Positions 52,605 through 60,191 of a stretch of 64,000 nucleotides of DNA are shown here, in pieces. Made by a program: the position numbers and the translations under genes. The number at the start of each line of letters is the position of its first letter. The first letter of the stretch is position 1. The notes beneath the pieces were generated by a model that was given only the letters and a program-made list of their open reading frames with translations, ran no database searches and was not told the DNA's origin. The DNA is from Metarhizobium sp964253915. Lineage in GTDB: Bacteria > Pseudomonadota > Alphaproteobacteria > Rhizobiales > Rhizobiaceae. The stretch covers positions 1 through 64,000 of the forward strand of contig NZ_CAXUSG020000015.1 of assembly GCF_964253915.1 (NCBI RefSeq), written 5' to 3'.

Positions 52605-54917
52605 TTGGAACACGGAATGGGCGAGACCGGAATACGGCGTGCTTGTGTGCCGGATGGCGACGAAGAAACCTTTCAAGCACAGACCAGACGACTTGTGGCG
52701 GCAACCGAAGCGCTCCTCGACAACAACGAGGTCCATGGCGGCGATCAGGCATGGCCTGTCCTCGCTGCCGCCCTCGACCAGATTTCCGACCAGATCTATG
52801 TGAAGGATCTCGACAGCCGCTTTGTCTTTGCCAACCTTGCGACCAAGCGCAACAACTGCCTGGCATCGGCAGGCGTCCTTGTTGGCAAGACCGACTTCGA
52901 TCTGTTTCCCGCCGATGTCGCTGCCGGATTTTACGAGAGCGAGCAGGCATTGCTGGCGCGCGGCGTCGCCGAACTGGACATCGAGGAAGCGCTGGTCACA
53001 CCGGACGGACGCCAGGCCTGGTGGCTGACCTCGAAGACGCCGTTGCGCGACCGCACCGGCCGGATTGTCGGGCTGATCGGCGTCGCCCGCGACATCACCA
53101 CCCGCAAACGCGAAGAGGCTCTGCGCAGCGGCCAGGCCAACCTCCTGGAAATGATTGCGCGCAGCGAGCCGCTGTCCGCCATCCTGGAGGCGCTGGTGCT
53201 GCTGGTGGAAGAGCAGCTCGACAACATCCAGGCTTCCGTTCTGCTGCTCGATCCGGAAGGCAAGTCCTTGCATCAGGGCGCAGCACCGAGCCTGCCGTCG
53301 GCCTACAACAAGCTGATCGACGGTATTGCCATCGGGCCGAATGTCGGCTCCTGCGGCACAGCAGCCTGGCTCGGGAAACCGGTCATCGTCAGCGACGTGC
53401 TGAACGACTATCGCTGGGCGAATTTCCGCGACCTTGCGGCGCAATACGGCCTGCACTCCTGCTGGTCGACGCCGATCCTGACGCATCAGGGCAATGTGCT
53501 GGGAACGCTGGCGCTCTATTCCGGCAGCGTGCGCCATCCGACCGAAAAGGAGATGCAGCTGGTGGCGATGGCGACGCACATCGCCGGCATTGCCATCGAG
53601 CGCCAGCGCGCCGAAGACCGCATCCATTTCATGGCGCATCACGACGCGCTGACGGGACTGCCCAACCGTACCTATTTCAAGGACAAGATCGCCGACGTGC
53701 TGCACCAGGCCAAGATCAGCGGCCAGCGCGTCATCGTCGCTTATGTCGATCTCGATAATTTCAAGCCGATCAACGATACCTACGGCCACAATGCCGGCGA
53801 CGAACTGCTGCGCCACGTGGCGGCGCGCATGCTGGAATTCACCCGCGCCTCCGATCTGGTCGTGCGCCTCGGCGGCGACGAATTCGTGCTTGTCTTTGCC
53901 AACCAGTCCCGTGGCGAGGGCGATATCCTGCCGCGGCTCGCCGAGTTGCGTCGCTCGATCTCGCGGCCGATCGTCATCGACGGTGTGACGATTGCCACCA
54001 CCTGCAGCATGGGCGTCGCCAGTTTTCCCGAGGATGGCGAAACGGCCGAGGAGCTGATCGCCAGCGCCGATGCGGCGATGTACCGCGCCAAGGAGCTTGG
54101 CCGGGATCTGCTGCAGGTACATCGCAATGACGGCGGCAGCCGGGTCGCGGAGCGCTTCAACCTGCAGGAAGAGCTGCGCACCGCCATTGCCGGCGGCCAG
54201 CTGTTTCTCGACTACCAGCCGCAGATCGATGTCGCCTCCGGCCATATTCGCGGCGTCGAGGCGCTGGTACGCTGGAACCATCCCCGCCTCGGCGTGCTGG
54301 CGCCCGGAAGCTTCATCGCGCTTGCGGAAGAATGCGGCCTGATCCTGCCGCTCGGCCTGTGGGTGCTCAAGACCGCCTGCCGGCAGAACAAGCGCTGGCG
54401 CGACCTCGGCCTGCCGCCGGTCGTCATGGCCGTCAACGTTTCCGCACGCCAGTTCTGCGACCCGATGCTGGTCGATCAGGTCAGCGTGGCGCTGAAGGAC
54501 AGCGGACTGGAGCCGCAATTCCTCGAGCTGGAATTGACCGAGAATGCCATCAGCCAGGATATGCCGCGGGCGCTCGCCACCATGGGCGAACTCGAAAAAC
54601 TCGGCGTTCGCCTGTCGATCGACGATTTCGGCACCGGTTATGCCAACCTGGCGGCGCTGAAGATGTTTCCGGTGCGGCGGCTGAAGATGGACCGCTCCTT
54701 CGTGGAGGCCCTGCCGCATGACCCGACCATGGCGGCCATCGCCGCGGCCGTCATCAGCCTCGCCCGGGGGCTGAAACTCAGCGTCGTGGCCGAGGGGGTC
54801 GAGAATGCCGAGCAGATGGCCTATCTGCGCCACAGCGGCTGCGACGAGGTGCAGGGTTTCCATTTTTCGCGGCCGGTGACGCCCGAAGCCATCGAAAAGC
54901 TTCTGGCGCAGCATTGA
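52605..54917 (+). CDS. PAS-GAF-GGDEF-EAL cyclic-di-GMP signalling protein
   Basis: A 770-residue cytosolic signalling protein. Domains in order: a PAS (about 48-165, ending DITTRKREEALR), a GAF (about 180-335, with GPNVGSCGTAAWLGKPVIV), a GGDEF domain with intact RLGGDEFVLVF near residue 423, and an EAL domain with VEALVRWNHPRLG near 552, ELTENAIS, DDFGTGYANLAAL and KMDRSFVEALP. Both catalytic signatures are complete, so it may make and break cyclic di-GMP, in response to a small ligand or redox signal. The start is uncertain: TTG 52605 or ATG 52617, neither with a strong site. No partner is nearby. Confidence 0.93.
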   Translation: MEHGMGETGIRRACVPDGDEETFQAQTRRLVAATEALLDNNEVHGGDQAWPVLAAALDQISDQIYVKDLDSRFVFANLATKRNNCLASAGVLVGKTDFDLFPADVAAGFYESEQALLARGVAELDIEEALVTPDGRQAWWLTSKTPLRDRTGRIVGLIGVARDITTRKREEALRSGQANLLEMIARSEPLSAILEALVLLVEEQLDNIQASVLLLDPEGKSLHQGAAPSLPSAYNKLIDGIAIGPNVGSCGTAAWLGKPVIVSDVLNDYRWANFRDLAAQYGLHSCWSTPILTHQGNVLGTLALYSGSVRHPTEKEMQLVAMATHIAGIAIERQRAEDRIHFMAHHDALTGLPNRTYFKDKIADVLHQAKISGQRVIVAYVDLDNFKPINDTYGHNAGDELLRHVAARMLEFTRASDLVVRLGGDEFVLVFANQSRGEGDILPRLAELRRSISRPIVIDGVTIATTCSMGVASFPEDGETAEELIASADAAMYRAKELGRDLLQVHRNDGGSRVAERFNLQEELRTAIAGGQLFLDYQPQIDVASGHIRGVEALVRWNHPRLGVLAPGSFIALAEECGLILPLGLWVLKTACRQNKRWRDLGLPPVVMAVNVSARQFCDPMLVDQVSVALKDSGLEPQFLELELTENAISQDMPRALATMGELEKLGVRLSIDDFGTGYANLAALKMFPVRRLKMDRSFVEALPHDPTMAAIAAAVISLARGLKLSVVAEGVENAEQMAYLRHSGCDEVQGFHFSRPVTPEAIEKLLAQH

Positions 54918-54975
54918 TGCTGCGACCGGCATAGCCCCTCTGGCATAAGCCGGGATCGTTGCTATCTCTATCGGC

Positions 54976-55986
54976 ATGCGACCTGAAAAACTGCTCTTCC
55001 CGACGCCGGAAGGCCTCTATTGCCCGGCCGGCGCCTTCCATGTCGATCCGGTGCGGCCGGTCGACCGTGCACTCATCACCCACGGTCACTCCGACCACGC
55101 CCGCTCCGGCCACCGGGCGGTTCTGGCCACCCGCCAGACCCTCGACATCATGAAGCTGCGTTACGGCGAGGATTTTTGCGAAAGCGAACAGGCGGTCGAC
55201 CTCAGAGCCGTGCTCGATGTCGGCGGCGTTGCCGTCAGCTTTCATCCGGCCGGCCATGTGCTGGGTTCGGCGCAGATCGCCATCGAGAAGGACGGCACGC
55301 GCATCGTCGTCTCCGGCGACTACAAGCGCAGCGCCGACCCCACCTGCGCCCCCTATCAGCCAGTCGCCTGCGACGTCTTCATCACCGAGGCGACCTTCGG
55401 CCTGCCGGTGTTCCACCATCCCGATCCGCGTGCCGAAATCGGCAAGCTCATCACCTCGCTGAAACAATTTCCCGAGCGCAGCCATCTCGTCGGTGCCTAT
55501 GCGCTCGGCAAGGCGCAGCGGGTGATCGCGCTTCTGCGGCAGGCGGGATACGGCGAGCCGATCTACATCCACGGGGCGCTCACCAAGCTGTGCGACTATT
55601 ACCAGGCACAGGGCATCGATCTCGGCGAACTGCGGCCGGCGACGGTGGAGCGCGGCAATCAGGACGAATTCCGCGGCGCCGTCATCGTCGGACCGCCCTC
55701 GGCTTTTGCCGACCGCTGGGCGCGGCGCTTTTCCGATCCGGTATCGAGCTTCGCCTCCGGCTGGATGATGGTGCGCCAGCGCGCCAAGCAGCGCGGCGTC
55801 GAACTGCCGCTGGTGATCTCCGACCATTGCGACTGGCCGGAACTGACGCAGACCATCCGCGAGATCGCGCCGCAGCAGGTCTGGGTCACCCATGGCCGCG
55901 AGGAGGCTCTGGTGCGCTGGTGCGAACTCCAGGGCATCGCCGCCCGGCCGCTGCATCTTGTCGGCTATGAGGATGAGGGGGATTGA
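54976..55986 (+). CDS. Ligase-associated DNA exonuclease (MBL fold)
   Basis: A 336-residue metallo-beta-lactamase-fold nuclease, beta-CASP-like, of the family found next to ATP-dependent DNA ligases (TIGR04122). The metal motif ITHGHSDHARSGH is near residue 35, with further ligands in PAGHVLGSAQIAI, GDYKRSADP and SDHCDWPEL plus a final WVTHGREEAL. It would trim DNA ends for the ligase. It is followed, across repeat copy 7, by the ligase at 56240 in the same direction. Confidence 0.92.
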   Translation: MRPEKLLFPTPEGLYCPAGAFHVDPVRPVDRALITHGHSDHARSGHRAVLATRQTLDIMKLRYGEDFCESEQAVDLRAVLDVGGVAVSFHPAGHVLGSAQIAIEKDGTRIVVSGDYKRSADPTCAPYQPVACDVFITEATFGLPVFHHPDPRAEIGKLITSLKQFPERSHLVGAYALGKAQRVIALLRQAGYGEPIYIHGALTKLCDYYQAQGIDLGELRPATVERGNQDEFRGAVIVGPPSAFADRWARRFSDPVSSFASGWMMVRQRAKQRGVELPLVISDHCDWPELTQTIREIAPQQVWVTHGREEALVRWCELQGIAARPLHLVGYEDEGD

Positions 55987-56034
55987 GGATGGGAGTTTTG
56001 CGTCTCGAACTCCGCCGCGTGTCTGCAAGTGCAG

Positions 56035-56178
56035 GCCCCTCACCTGCCTGCCGGCATCTTCTCCCCGCAAGCGGGGAGAAGAGCATATGCGGCGCCCTTG
56101 CCGGTCCCATGAACCCATCGTGGGCCCCTCACCCTAACCCTCTCCCCGCCTGCGGGGAGAGGGTTAGGGTGAGGGGCC
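56035..56178. repeat. RIME-like palindromic repeat, copy 7
   Basis: One CTTCTCCCCGCAAGCGGGGAGAAG unit and a long perfect palindrome, CCCTCACCCTAACCCTCTCC followed by CCGCCTGCGG and its mirror GGAGAGGGTTAGGGTGAGGG (56127-56176). Inserted between two genes that normally form one operon. Confidence 0.88.
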
Positions 56179-56239
56179 GGCGCCAAGGCTTACCCCACAG
56201 CCCCCCACAGCTTCGGGCAGCATCCGGAAGGACGCGCCG

Positions 56240-57865
56240 ATGAAAGCCTTCGCGACCCTGCTCGACCGCCTCGTGCTCACCCCCTCCCGCAACGGCAAGC
56301 TGAAACTCCTGACCGACTATTTTCGCGACATCCCCGACCCGGATCGCGGCTACGGGCTTGCTGCCATTGCCGGAACGCTGGAGGTGCGCAGCGTCAAGCC
56401 GGCCATGTTGCGCGAACTGGTGCTCGAACGCATGGACGAGGTGCTGTTCCGCTACTCCTACGACTATGTCGGCGATCTCGCCGAAACCATCTCGCTTGTC
56501 TGGGATCGCGAGAGCGATGCCGAACACCCGTTGCAGCCGCGCCTCGGCACGGTGATCCGCGAGATGAACGGGCTTGGCCGCACCGAAGTGCGCTCCTATG
56601 TGCGCAGCCTGCTCGACCGGCTGGATACGTCGAGCCGTTTCGCTTTCCTGAAGCTCGTCACCGGCGGGTTGCGCATCGGCGTCTCGGCAAGGCTTGCCAA
56701 GCAGGCGCTGGCCGATCTCGGCGACAAGGACGTGACGGAGATCGAAACACTCTGGCACGGCCTCGCCCCGCCCTATGAACCGCTGTTTGCCTGGCTGGAG
56801 GGCAAGACGGACAGGCCGGTGCTGGCGACGCCGGCGATCTTCCATTCGGTGATGCTGTCGACGCCGGTCGGCGACGGCGATCTCGATGGCCTCGATCCTG
56901 CCGATTTCGCCGCCGAATGGAAATGGGACGGGATTCGTGTGCAATTGACCGGCTTCGGCCGCGAGCGGCGGCTCTATTCCCGCAGCGGCGACGACATCTC
57001 CGGTACCTTCCCCGATATCATCGAGGCGATGGATTTCGAAGGCGTGCTCGATGGCGAACTTCTCGTCGGCGGCACGGCGCGCTCCAACAATCCGACACGC
57101 ACCTTCGGCGACCTGCAGCAACGGCTGAACCGCAAGACGGTCAGCGGCCGGATGCTGGACGAATACCCGGCCTTCATCCGTGCCTACGACCTTTTGTTTG
57201 CCGGCGATGTCGACGTGCGCGGCGAAACCTATCTCCAGCGCCGCGAACGCCTGACCGCCGTCATCGACCGCGCCCAGCACGACCGCTTCGACCTGTCGCC
57301 GCGGGTGCCGTTCGGCAGCTGGGCAGAACTTGACGACCTGCGCAAGGCGCCGCCCGATCCGGTCATCGAAGGGGTGATGATCAAGCGGCTCGACAGCACC
57401 TACCAGGCCGGCCGCGCCAAGGGGCCGTGGTTCAAGTGGAAGCGCGACCCCTACAATATCGACGCCGTGCTGATGTATGCCCAGCGCGGCCACGGCAAGC
57501 GCTCCAGCTATTATTCCGACTTCACCTTTGGCGTCTGGACCGAGCTGGACGGTACGGACCAGCTGGTGCCGGTCGGCAAGGCCTATTTCGGCTTCACCGA
57601 CGCCGAGCTTGAACAGCTCGACCGCTTCGTGCGCAACAATACGACGGACCGTTTCGGTCCCGTGCGCGCCATCCGCGCCACCCGCGATTTCGGCTTCGTG
57701 GTGGAGGTCGCCTTCGAGGGCATCAATCGCTCGACCCGCCACAAATCCGGCGTCGCCATGCGTTTTCCGCGCATCGCCCGGCTGCGTGAGGACAAGCCGC
57801 CCTACGAGGCCGACCGGCTGGAAACGCTGATGGCGATGATCGACGGCGATGCGACCGACGAGTGA
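56240..57865 (+). CDS. ATP-dependent DNA ligase (exonuclease-associated type)
   Basis: A 541-residue ATP-dependent DNA ligase. An N-terminal helical DNA-binding region (about 1-200) is followed by the nucleotidyltransferase domain with motif I EWKWDGIRVQ, nucleophile Lys228, and motifs III (LDGELLVGG), IV (EGVMIKRLDSTYQAGRAKG) and V (WFKWKRDPYNIDAVLMYA). The OB-fold domain is at the C-terminus. This subfamily normally lies with an MBL exonuclease, a DEXH helicase and a phosphoesterase as a DNA-repair set. Here only the exonuclease is present upstream. Confidence 0.93.
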   Translation: MKAFATLLDRLVLTPSRNGKLKLLTDYFRDIPDPDRGYGLAAIAGTLEVRSVKPAMLRELVLERMDEVLFRYSYDYVGDLAETISLVWDRESDAEHPLQPRLGTVIREMNGLGRTEVRSYVRSLLDRLDTSSRFAFLKLVTGGLRIGVSARLAKQALADLGDKDVTEIETLWHGLAPPYEPLFAWLEGKTDRPVLATPAIFHSVMLSTPVGDGDLDGLDPADFAAEWKWDGIRVQLTGFGRERRLYSRSGDDISGTFPDIIEAMDFEGVLDGELLVGGTARSNNPTRTFGDLQQRLNRKTVSGRMLDEYPAFIRAYDLLFAGDVDVRGETYLQRRERLTAVIDRAQHDRFDLSPRVPFGSWAELDDLRKAPPDPVIEGVMIKRLDSTYQAGRAKGPWFKWKRDPYNIDAVLMYAQRGHGKRSSYYSDFTFGVWTELDGTDQLVPVGKAYFGFTDAELEQLDRFVRNNTTDRFGPVRAIRATRDFGFVVEVAFEGINRSTRHKSGVAMRFPRIARLREDKPPYEADRLETLMAMIDGDATDE

Positions 57866-58072
57866 GAGGGCGTTCCCGCTCGCCGCTATTTCGCCATAAC
57901 GATCAATAAACTAACAACACTTCTGTGTGACTATCGGCCATCGCCGGTGGATCGGCCAATCCTGCTGGGGTAAGGGTGGCAACATTCTTGCTGTGGCAGG
58001 GAACCAAGCGGCCCCACCAACCGTTTCCATGTCGCATGCGCAATGTCGTCCCACGGATTTTGTCTTCCTGCC

Positions 58073-58801
58073 ATGAACGATCCTCATCCCCTCTCCCGGC
58101 GCCGCTTTCTTTCCTTTGCCGGGTTGGCCGCCGCTTCCACACTGGCCGGCTGCGCCTCCTCCTCCAGGCCGCCGGTGATGCCGGTGCGCACCGTTGCCTT
58201 CACCCGGCCGGAAATTCCCGGCAGCGTCGAATACACGCCGCGCTCCGCCGAACTCGATCTCATCTATGGCGAGATGGAAGATAGCGGTTTCATCATCCCC
58301 GCCGTCCCCTACCAGCAGATCCCGCCGCAATTCTATCGCCAGCGGGTGAGCAACACCACGGGCCAGCCAGCCGGCACCGTCGTCGTCGATACGGCAGCGC
58401 GTTTCCTCTATCTGGTCGAATCGGGCGGCGCCACGGCGATGCGCTACGGCGTCGGCATCGGCCGCGAGGGTTTCGCCTGGCAGGGCGAAGGCGTGATCTG
58501 GTGGCGGCAAAAATGGCCGCGCTGGAAGCCGCCGAACGAAATGGTCGCCCGCAAGCCGGAACTGGCGAAATATTCCATCGAAAACGGCGGCATGGATCCG
58601 GGCCTGACCAATCCGCTCGGCGCCCGCGCGCTCTACATTTTCCAGAACCGCGAGGACACGCTTTATCGTCTGCACGGCTCACCGGAATGGAATTCGATCG
58701 GCAAGGCCGTCTCCTCCGGCTGCGTGCGGCTGATCAACCAGGATGTCATCGACCTTTACGACCGCGTGCCGGAAAAGGCGCGTATCGTCGTCTGGCAGTA
58801 A
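58073..58801 (+). CDS. L,D-transpeptidase, Tat-type lipoprotein
   Basis: A 242-residue L,D-transpeptidase. The N-terminus has a twin-arginine motif (SRRRFLSFAGLAAAS) running into a lipobox (TLAGC), so it is probably exported folded and lipid-anchored. The YkuD domain covers about 100-240 with VVVDTAARFLYLV, RLHGSPEWNSIG and catalytic SSGCVRLINQDVIDL. Paralogue of the Sec-type enzyme at 47675-48454. A strong bidirectional terminator follows ten bases past the stop. Confidence 0.92.
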   Translation: MNDPHPLSRRRFLSFAGLAAASTLAGCASSSRPPVMPVRTVAFTRPEIPGSVEYTPRSAELDLIYGEMEDSGFIIPAVPYQQIPPQFYRQRVSNTTGQPAGTVVVDTAARFLYLVESGGATAMRYGVGIGREGFAWQGEGVIWWRQKWPRWKPPNEMVARKPELAKYSIENGGMDPGLTNPLGARALYIFQNREDTLYRLHGSPEWNSIGKAVSSGCVRLINQDVIDLYDRVPEKARIVVWQ

Positions 58802-58810
58802 GACTCATGA

Positions 58811-58845
58811 AAAAGCCCCGGCAGCGTGACGCTGCCGGGGCTTTT
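58811..58845. terminator. Bidirectional rho-independent terminator
   Basis: A perfect 16-bp stem, AAAAGCCCCGGCAGCG with its complement around the loop TGA, flanked by A-run and T-run so it works in both directions. It separates the converging L,D-transpeptidase and ohrR genes. Confidence 0.9.
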
Positions 58846-58866
58846 GTATTTCCAAACAAGAAGCGG

Positions 58867-59322
58867 TCAGCCGTCCTGCGCCGACTGCAATTGCGCCCGC
58901 AGATCATGCAGGCGCTGGCGAAGAGCGTCGATCTCGTCGATGTCGCAGCCAATCGCCTTGCCGATGGCGCCCAGCACGTCGGCCGCCTGCTTTTTCAGCT
59001 CCAGCCCCTTCTCCGTCACCCGCACCAGCACCTGCCGTTCGTCATTGACGTCGCGCAGGCGGGTGATCAGGCCCGCCTGCTCCAACCGCTTGAGCAGCGG
59101 TGACAGCGTACCGGAATCGAGATCGAGCGACTGGCCGATCGCCTTGACCGGCACCTCGCCCTTTTCCCACAACACCAGCATGACCAGATATTGCGGATAG
59201 GTGAGCCCGAGCGGATCGAGCAGCGGCTTGTAGGTGCGGGTGAAGGCGTGTGCCGTGGCATAGACGGCAAAACAGAGCTGCCGGTCGAGCACCAGATGCT
59301 TGTCCAAAACCGCTTGTTCCAT
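58867..59322 (-). CDS. ohrR: OhrR, MarR-family organic-hydroperoxide sensor
   Basis: A 151-residue MarR-family repressor of the OhrR type. The peroxidatic cysteine is Cys17 in LDRQLCFAVYA, the classic OhrR position, with tyrosines nearby for hydrogen bonding. The winged helix spans about 45-110 (GLTYPQYLVMLVLWEKGEVPV, DLDSGTLSPLLKRLEQAGLI, RDVNDERQVLVRVTEKG). Oxidation by organic hydroperoxides releases it from DNA and switches on ohr, encoded divergently. Start at 59322. Confidence 0.94.
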   Translation of the reverse strand: MEQAVLDKHLVLDRQLCFAVYATAHAFTRTYKPLLDPLGLTYPQYLVMLVLWEKGEVPVKAIGQSLDLDSGTLSPLLKRLEQAGLITRLRDVNDERQVLVRVTEKGLELKKQAADVLGAIGKAIGCDIDEIDALRQRLHDLRAQLQSAQDG

Positions 59323-59394
59323 TGCTGCGCCTCGTCGTTTCACCGTCATTGTCACGTGCCACCATTGTCGCAGTTCAAAATCTTTTTTTCAATG

Positions 59395-59425
59395 TGCAAA
59401 ATTATATTGCGCGCAATTAAATTGT
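59395..59425. promoter_or_regulatory. OhrR operator in the ohrR-ohr intergenic region
   Basis: CAATTAAATTG at 59414-59424 is the core of the known OhrR box, and a perfect 12-bp palindrome ATTGCGCGCAAT (59406-59417) overlaps it, preceded by a less regular AT-rich half. Binding here would block both promoters. Confidence 0.75.
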
Positions 59426-59470
59426 CCTATATACAAAACTCATTCTCGACAAACCCAAGGAGAACACGAG

Positions 59471-59893
59471 ATGCCGATCCTCTACACGACCAAAGCCACT
59501 GCCACCGGCGGCCGTTCGGGCCGCGCCGTCAGCGAGGACGGCGTCCTCGACGTAACGCTGACGACGCCGAAGGAACTCGGCGGCGACGGCGCCCGCGGCA
59601 CCAACCCCGAGCAGCTTTTCGCGTCGGGCTATTCCGCATGCTTCCTCGGTGCCCTTAAATTTGTGGCAGGCAAGGAAAAGGTAAAGATCCCGGAAGACAC
59701 GACCGTGACCGCCACCGTCGGCATCGGCCCGCGTGAAGACGGCGCCGGCTTCGGCATCGAAGTGTCGCTTTCGGTCAACATCCCGGGTGTCGACCGTGAA
59801 GTCGGCGAAAAGCTGATTGCTGCCGCCCACATCGTCTGCCCCTACAGCCATGCGATGCGCACCTCGACGGAAGTGCCGGTCTCGCTCGCCTGA
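59471..59893 (+). CDS. ohr: Organic hydroperoxide resistance protein (Ohr peroxidase)
   Basis: A 140-residue Ohr thiol peroxidase that reduces organic hydroperoxides using lipoylated proteins. Catalytic residues are all present: Cys57 (SGYSACFLGAL), resolving Cys123 (HIVCPYSHAMR), Arg18 and Glu47 (NPEQLFASG). AAGGAGAACACGAG precedes the ATG. Divergent from its regulator ohrR, with a matching operator between and a good terminator after it. Confidence 0.95.
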   Translation: MPILYTTKATATGGRSGRAVSEDGVLDVTLTTPKELGGDGARGTNPEQLFASGYSACFLGALKFVAGKEKVKIPEDTTVTATVGIGPREDGAGFGIEVSLSVNIPGVDREVGEKLIAAAHIVCPYSHAMRTSTEVPVSLA

Positions 59894-59917
59894 GCTGAAA
59901 CCGAACCAATCGACGGG

Positions 59918-59951
59918 AAAGCCGGAGCGCTACAGGCGCCCGGCTTTTTTC
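59918..59951 (+). terminator. Rho-independent terminator after ohr
   Basis: Stem AAAGCCGG with CCGGCTTT, with an inner GCGC pairing, followed by six or more T residues, about 25 bases past the ohr stop. Confidence 0.85.
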
Positions 59952-59983
59952 GTTGAGGGCTGCCGGCACGTTTCAGAAGACAG

Positions 59984-60012
59984 GTGACAAGCCGGAAAAT
60001 TTGCCTTAGAGA
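59984..60012 (+). promoter_or_regulatory. Promoter of the aroG leader
   Basis: GTGACA at 59984-59989 and a TTAGAG-like -10 at about 60007-60012, 17 bases apart. As at the acetyltransferase operon, the expected start of transcription is at or near the leader ATG (60019). Confidence 0.5.
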
Positions 60013-60018
60013 GGGCGA

Positions 60019-60093
60019 ATGTCGATGCTGAACACCTACGCCTATCGATTTTATTCGTACCGCTGCTTCCAGCGGATGCGGGCCTGTGCGTAG
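60019..60093 (+). CDS. aroG leader peptide rich in Tyr and Phe
   Basis: A 24-residue reading frame, MSMLNTYAYRFYSYRCFQRM ending RACA, with four Tyr and two Phe codons in eleven codons. The Tyr/Phe stretch lies immediately before and within the first arm of a hairpin that controls the downstream terminator. This is the layout of an amino-acid-biosynthesis leader peptide and fits aroG, whose product starts Tyr, Phe and Trp synthesis. It has no Shine-Dalgarno sequence and may be leaderless. Confidence 0.75.
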   Translation: MSMLNTYAYRFYSYRCFQRMRACA

Positions 60094-60151
60094 ACTAGAC
60101 TGACGTCACGACATTACCCGAACAGCCGCTGGTCACCCTGGCGGCTTTTTT
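60060..60151 (+). terminator. Attenuator of aroG with protector, antiterminator and terminator
   Basis: Protector hairpin: CCGCTG (60060-60065) with CAGCGG (60070-60075). Antiterminator: CCAGCGG (60069-60075) with CCGCTGG (60126-60132), seven perfect pairs. Terminator: AGCCGC (60124-60129) with GCGGCT (60141-60146), then TTTTTT. A ribosome held at the Tyr/Phe codons covers CCGCTG, frees CCAGCGG and so prevents termination. All three pairings are read directly from the sequence. Confidence 0.8.
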
Positions 60152-60191
60152 GTCGGCACGGTATGACCCCCAGAACAGAGGAAAGCATGCC

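Noticed and set aside
52503..54977. Minus-strand open frame of 824 codons
   Set aside because: Antisense to the PAS-GAF-GGDEF-EAL gene, which has intact catalytic motifs. No ribosome binding site or family match.
56129..57742. Minus-strand open frame of 537 codons
   Set aside because: Antisense to the DNA ligase with complete motifs; composition typical of a shadow frame.
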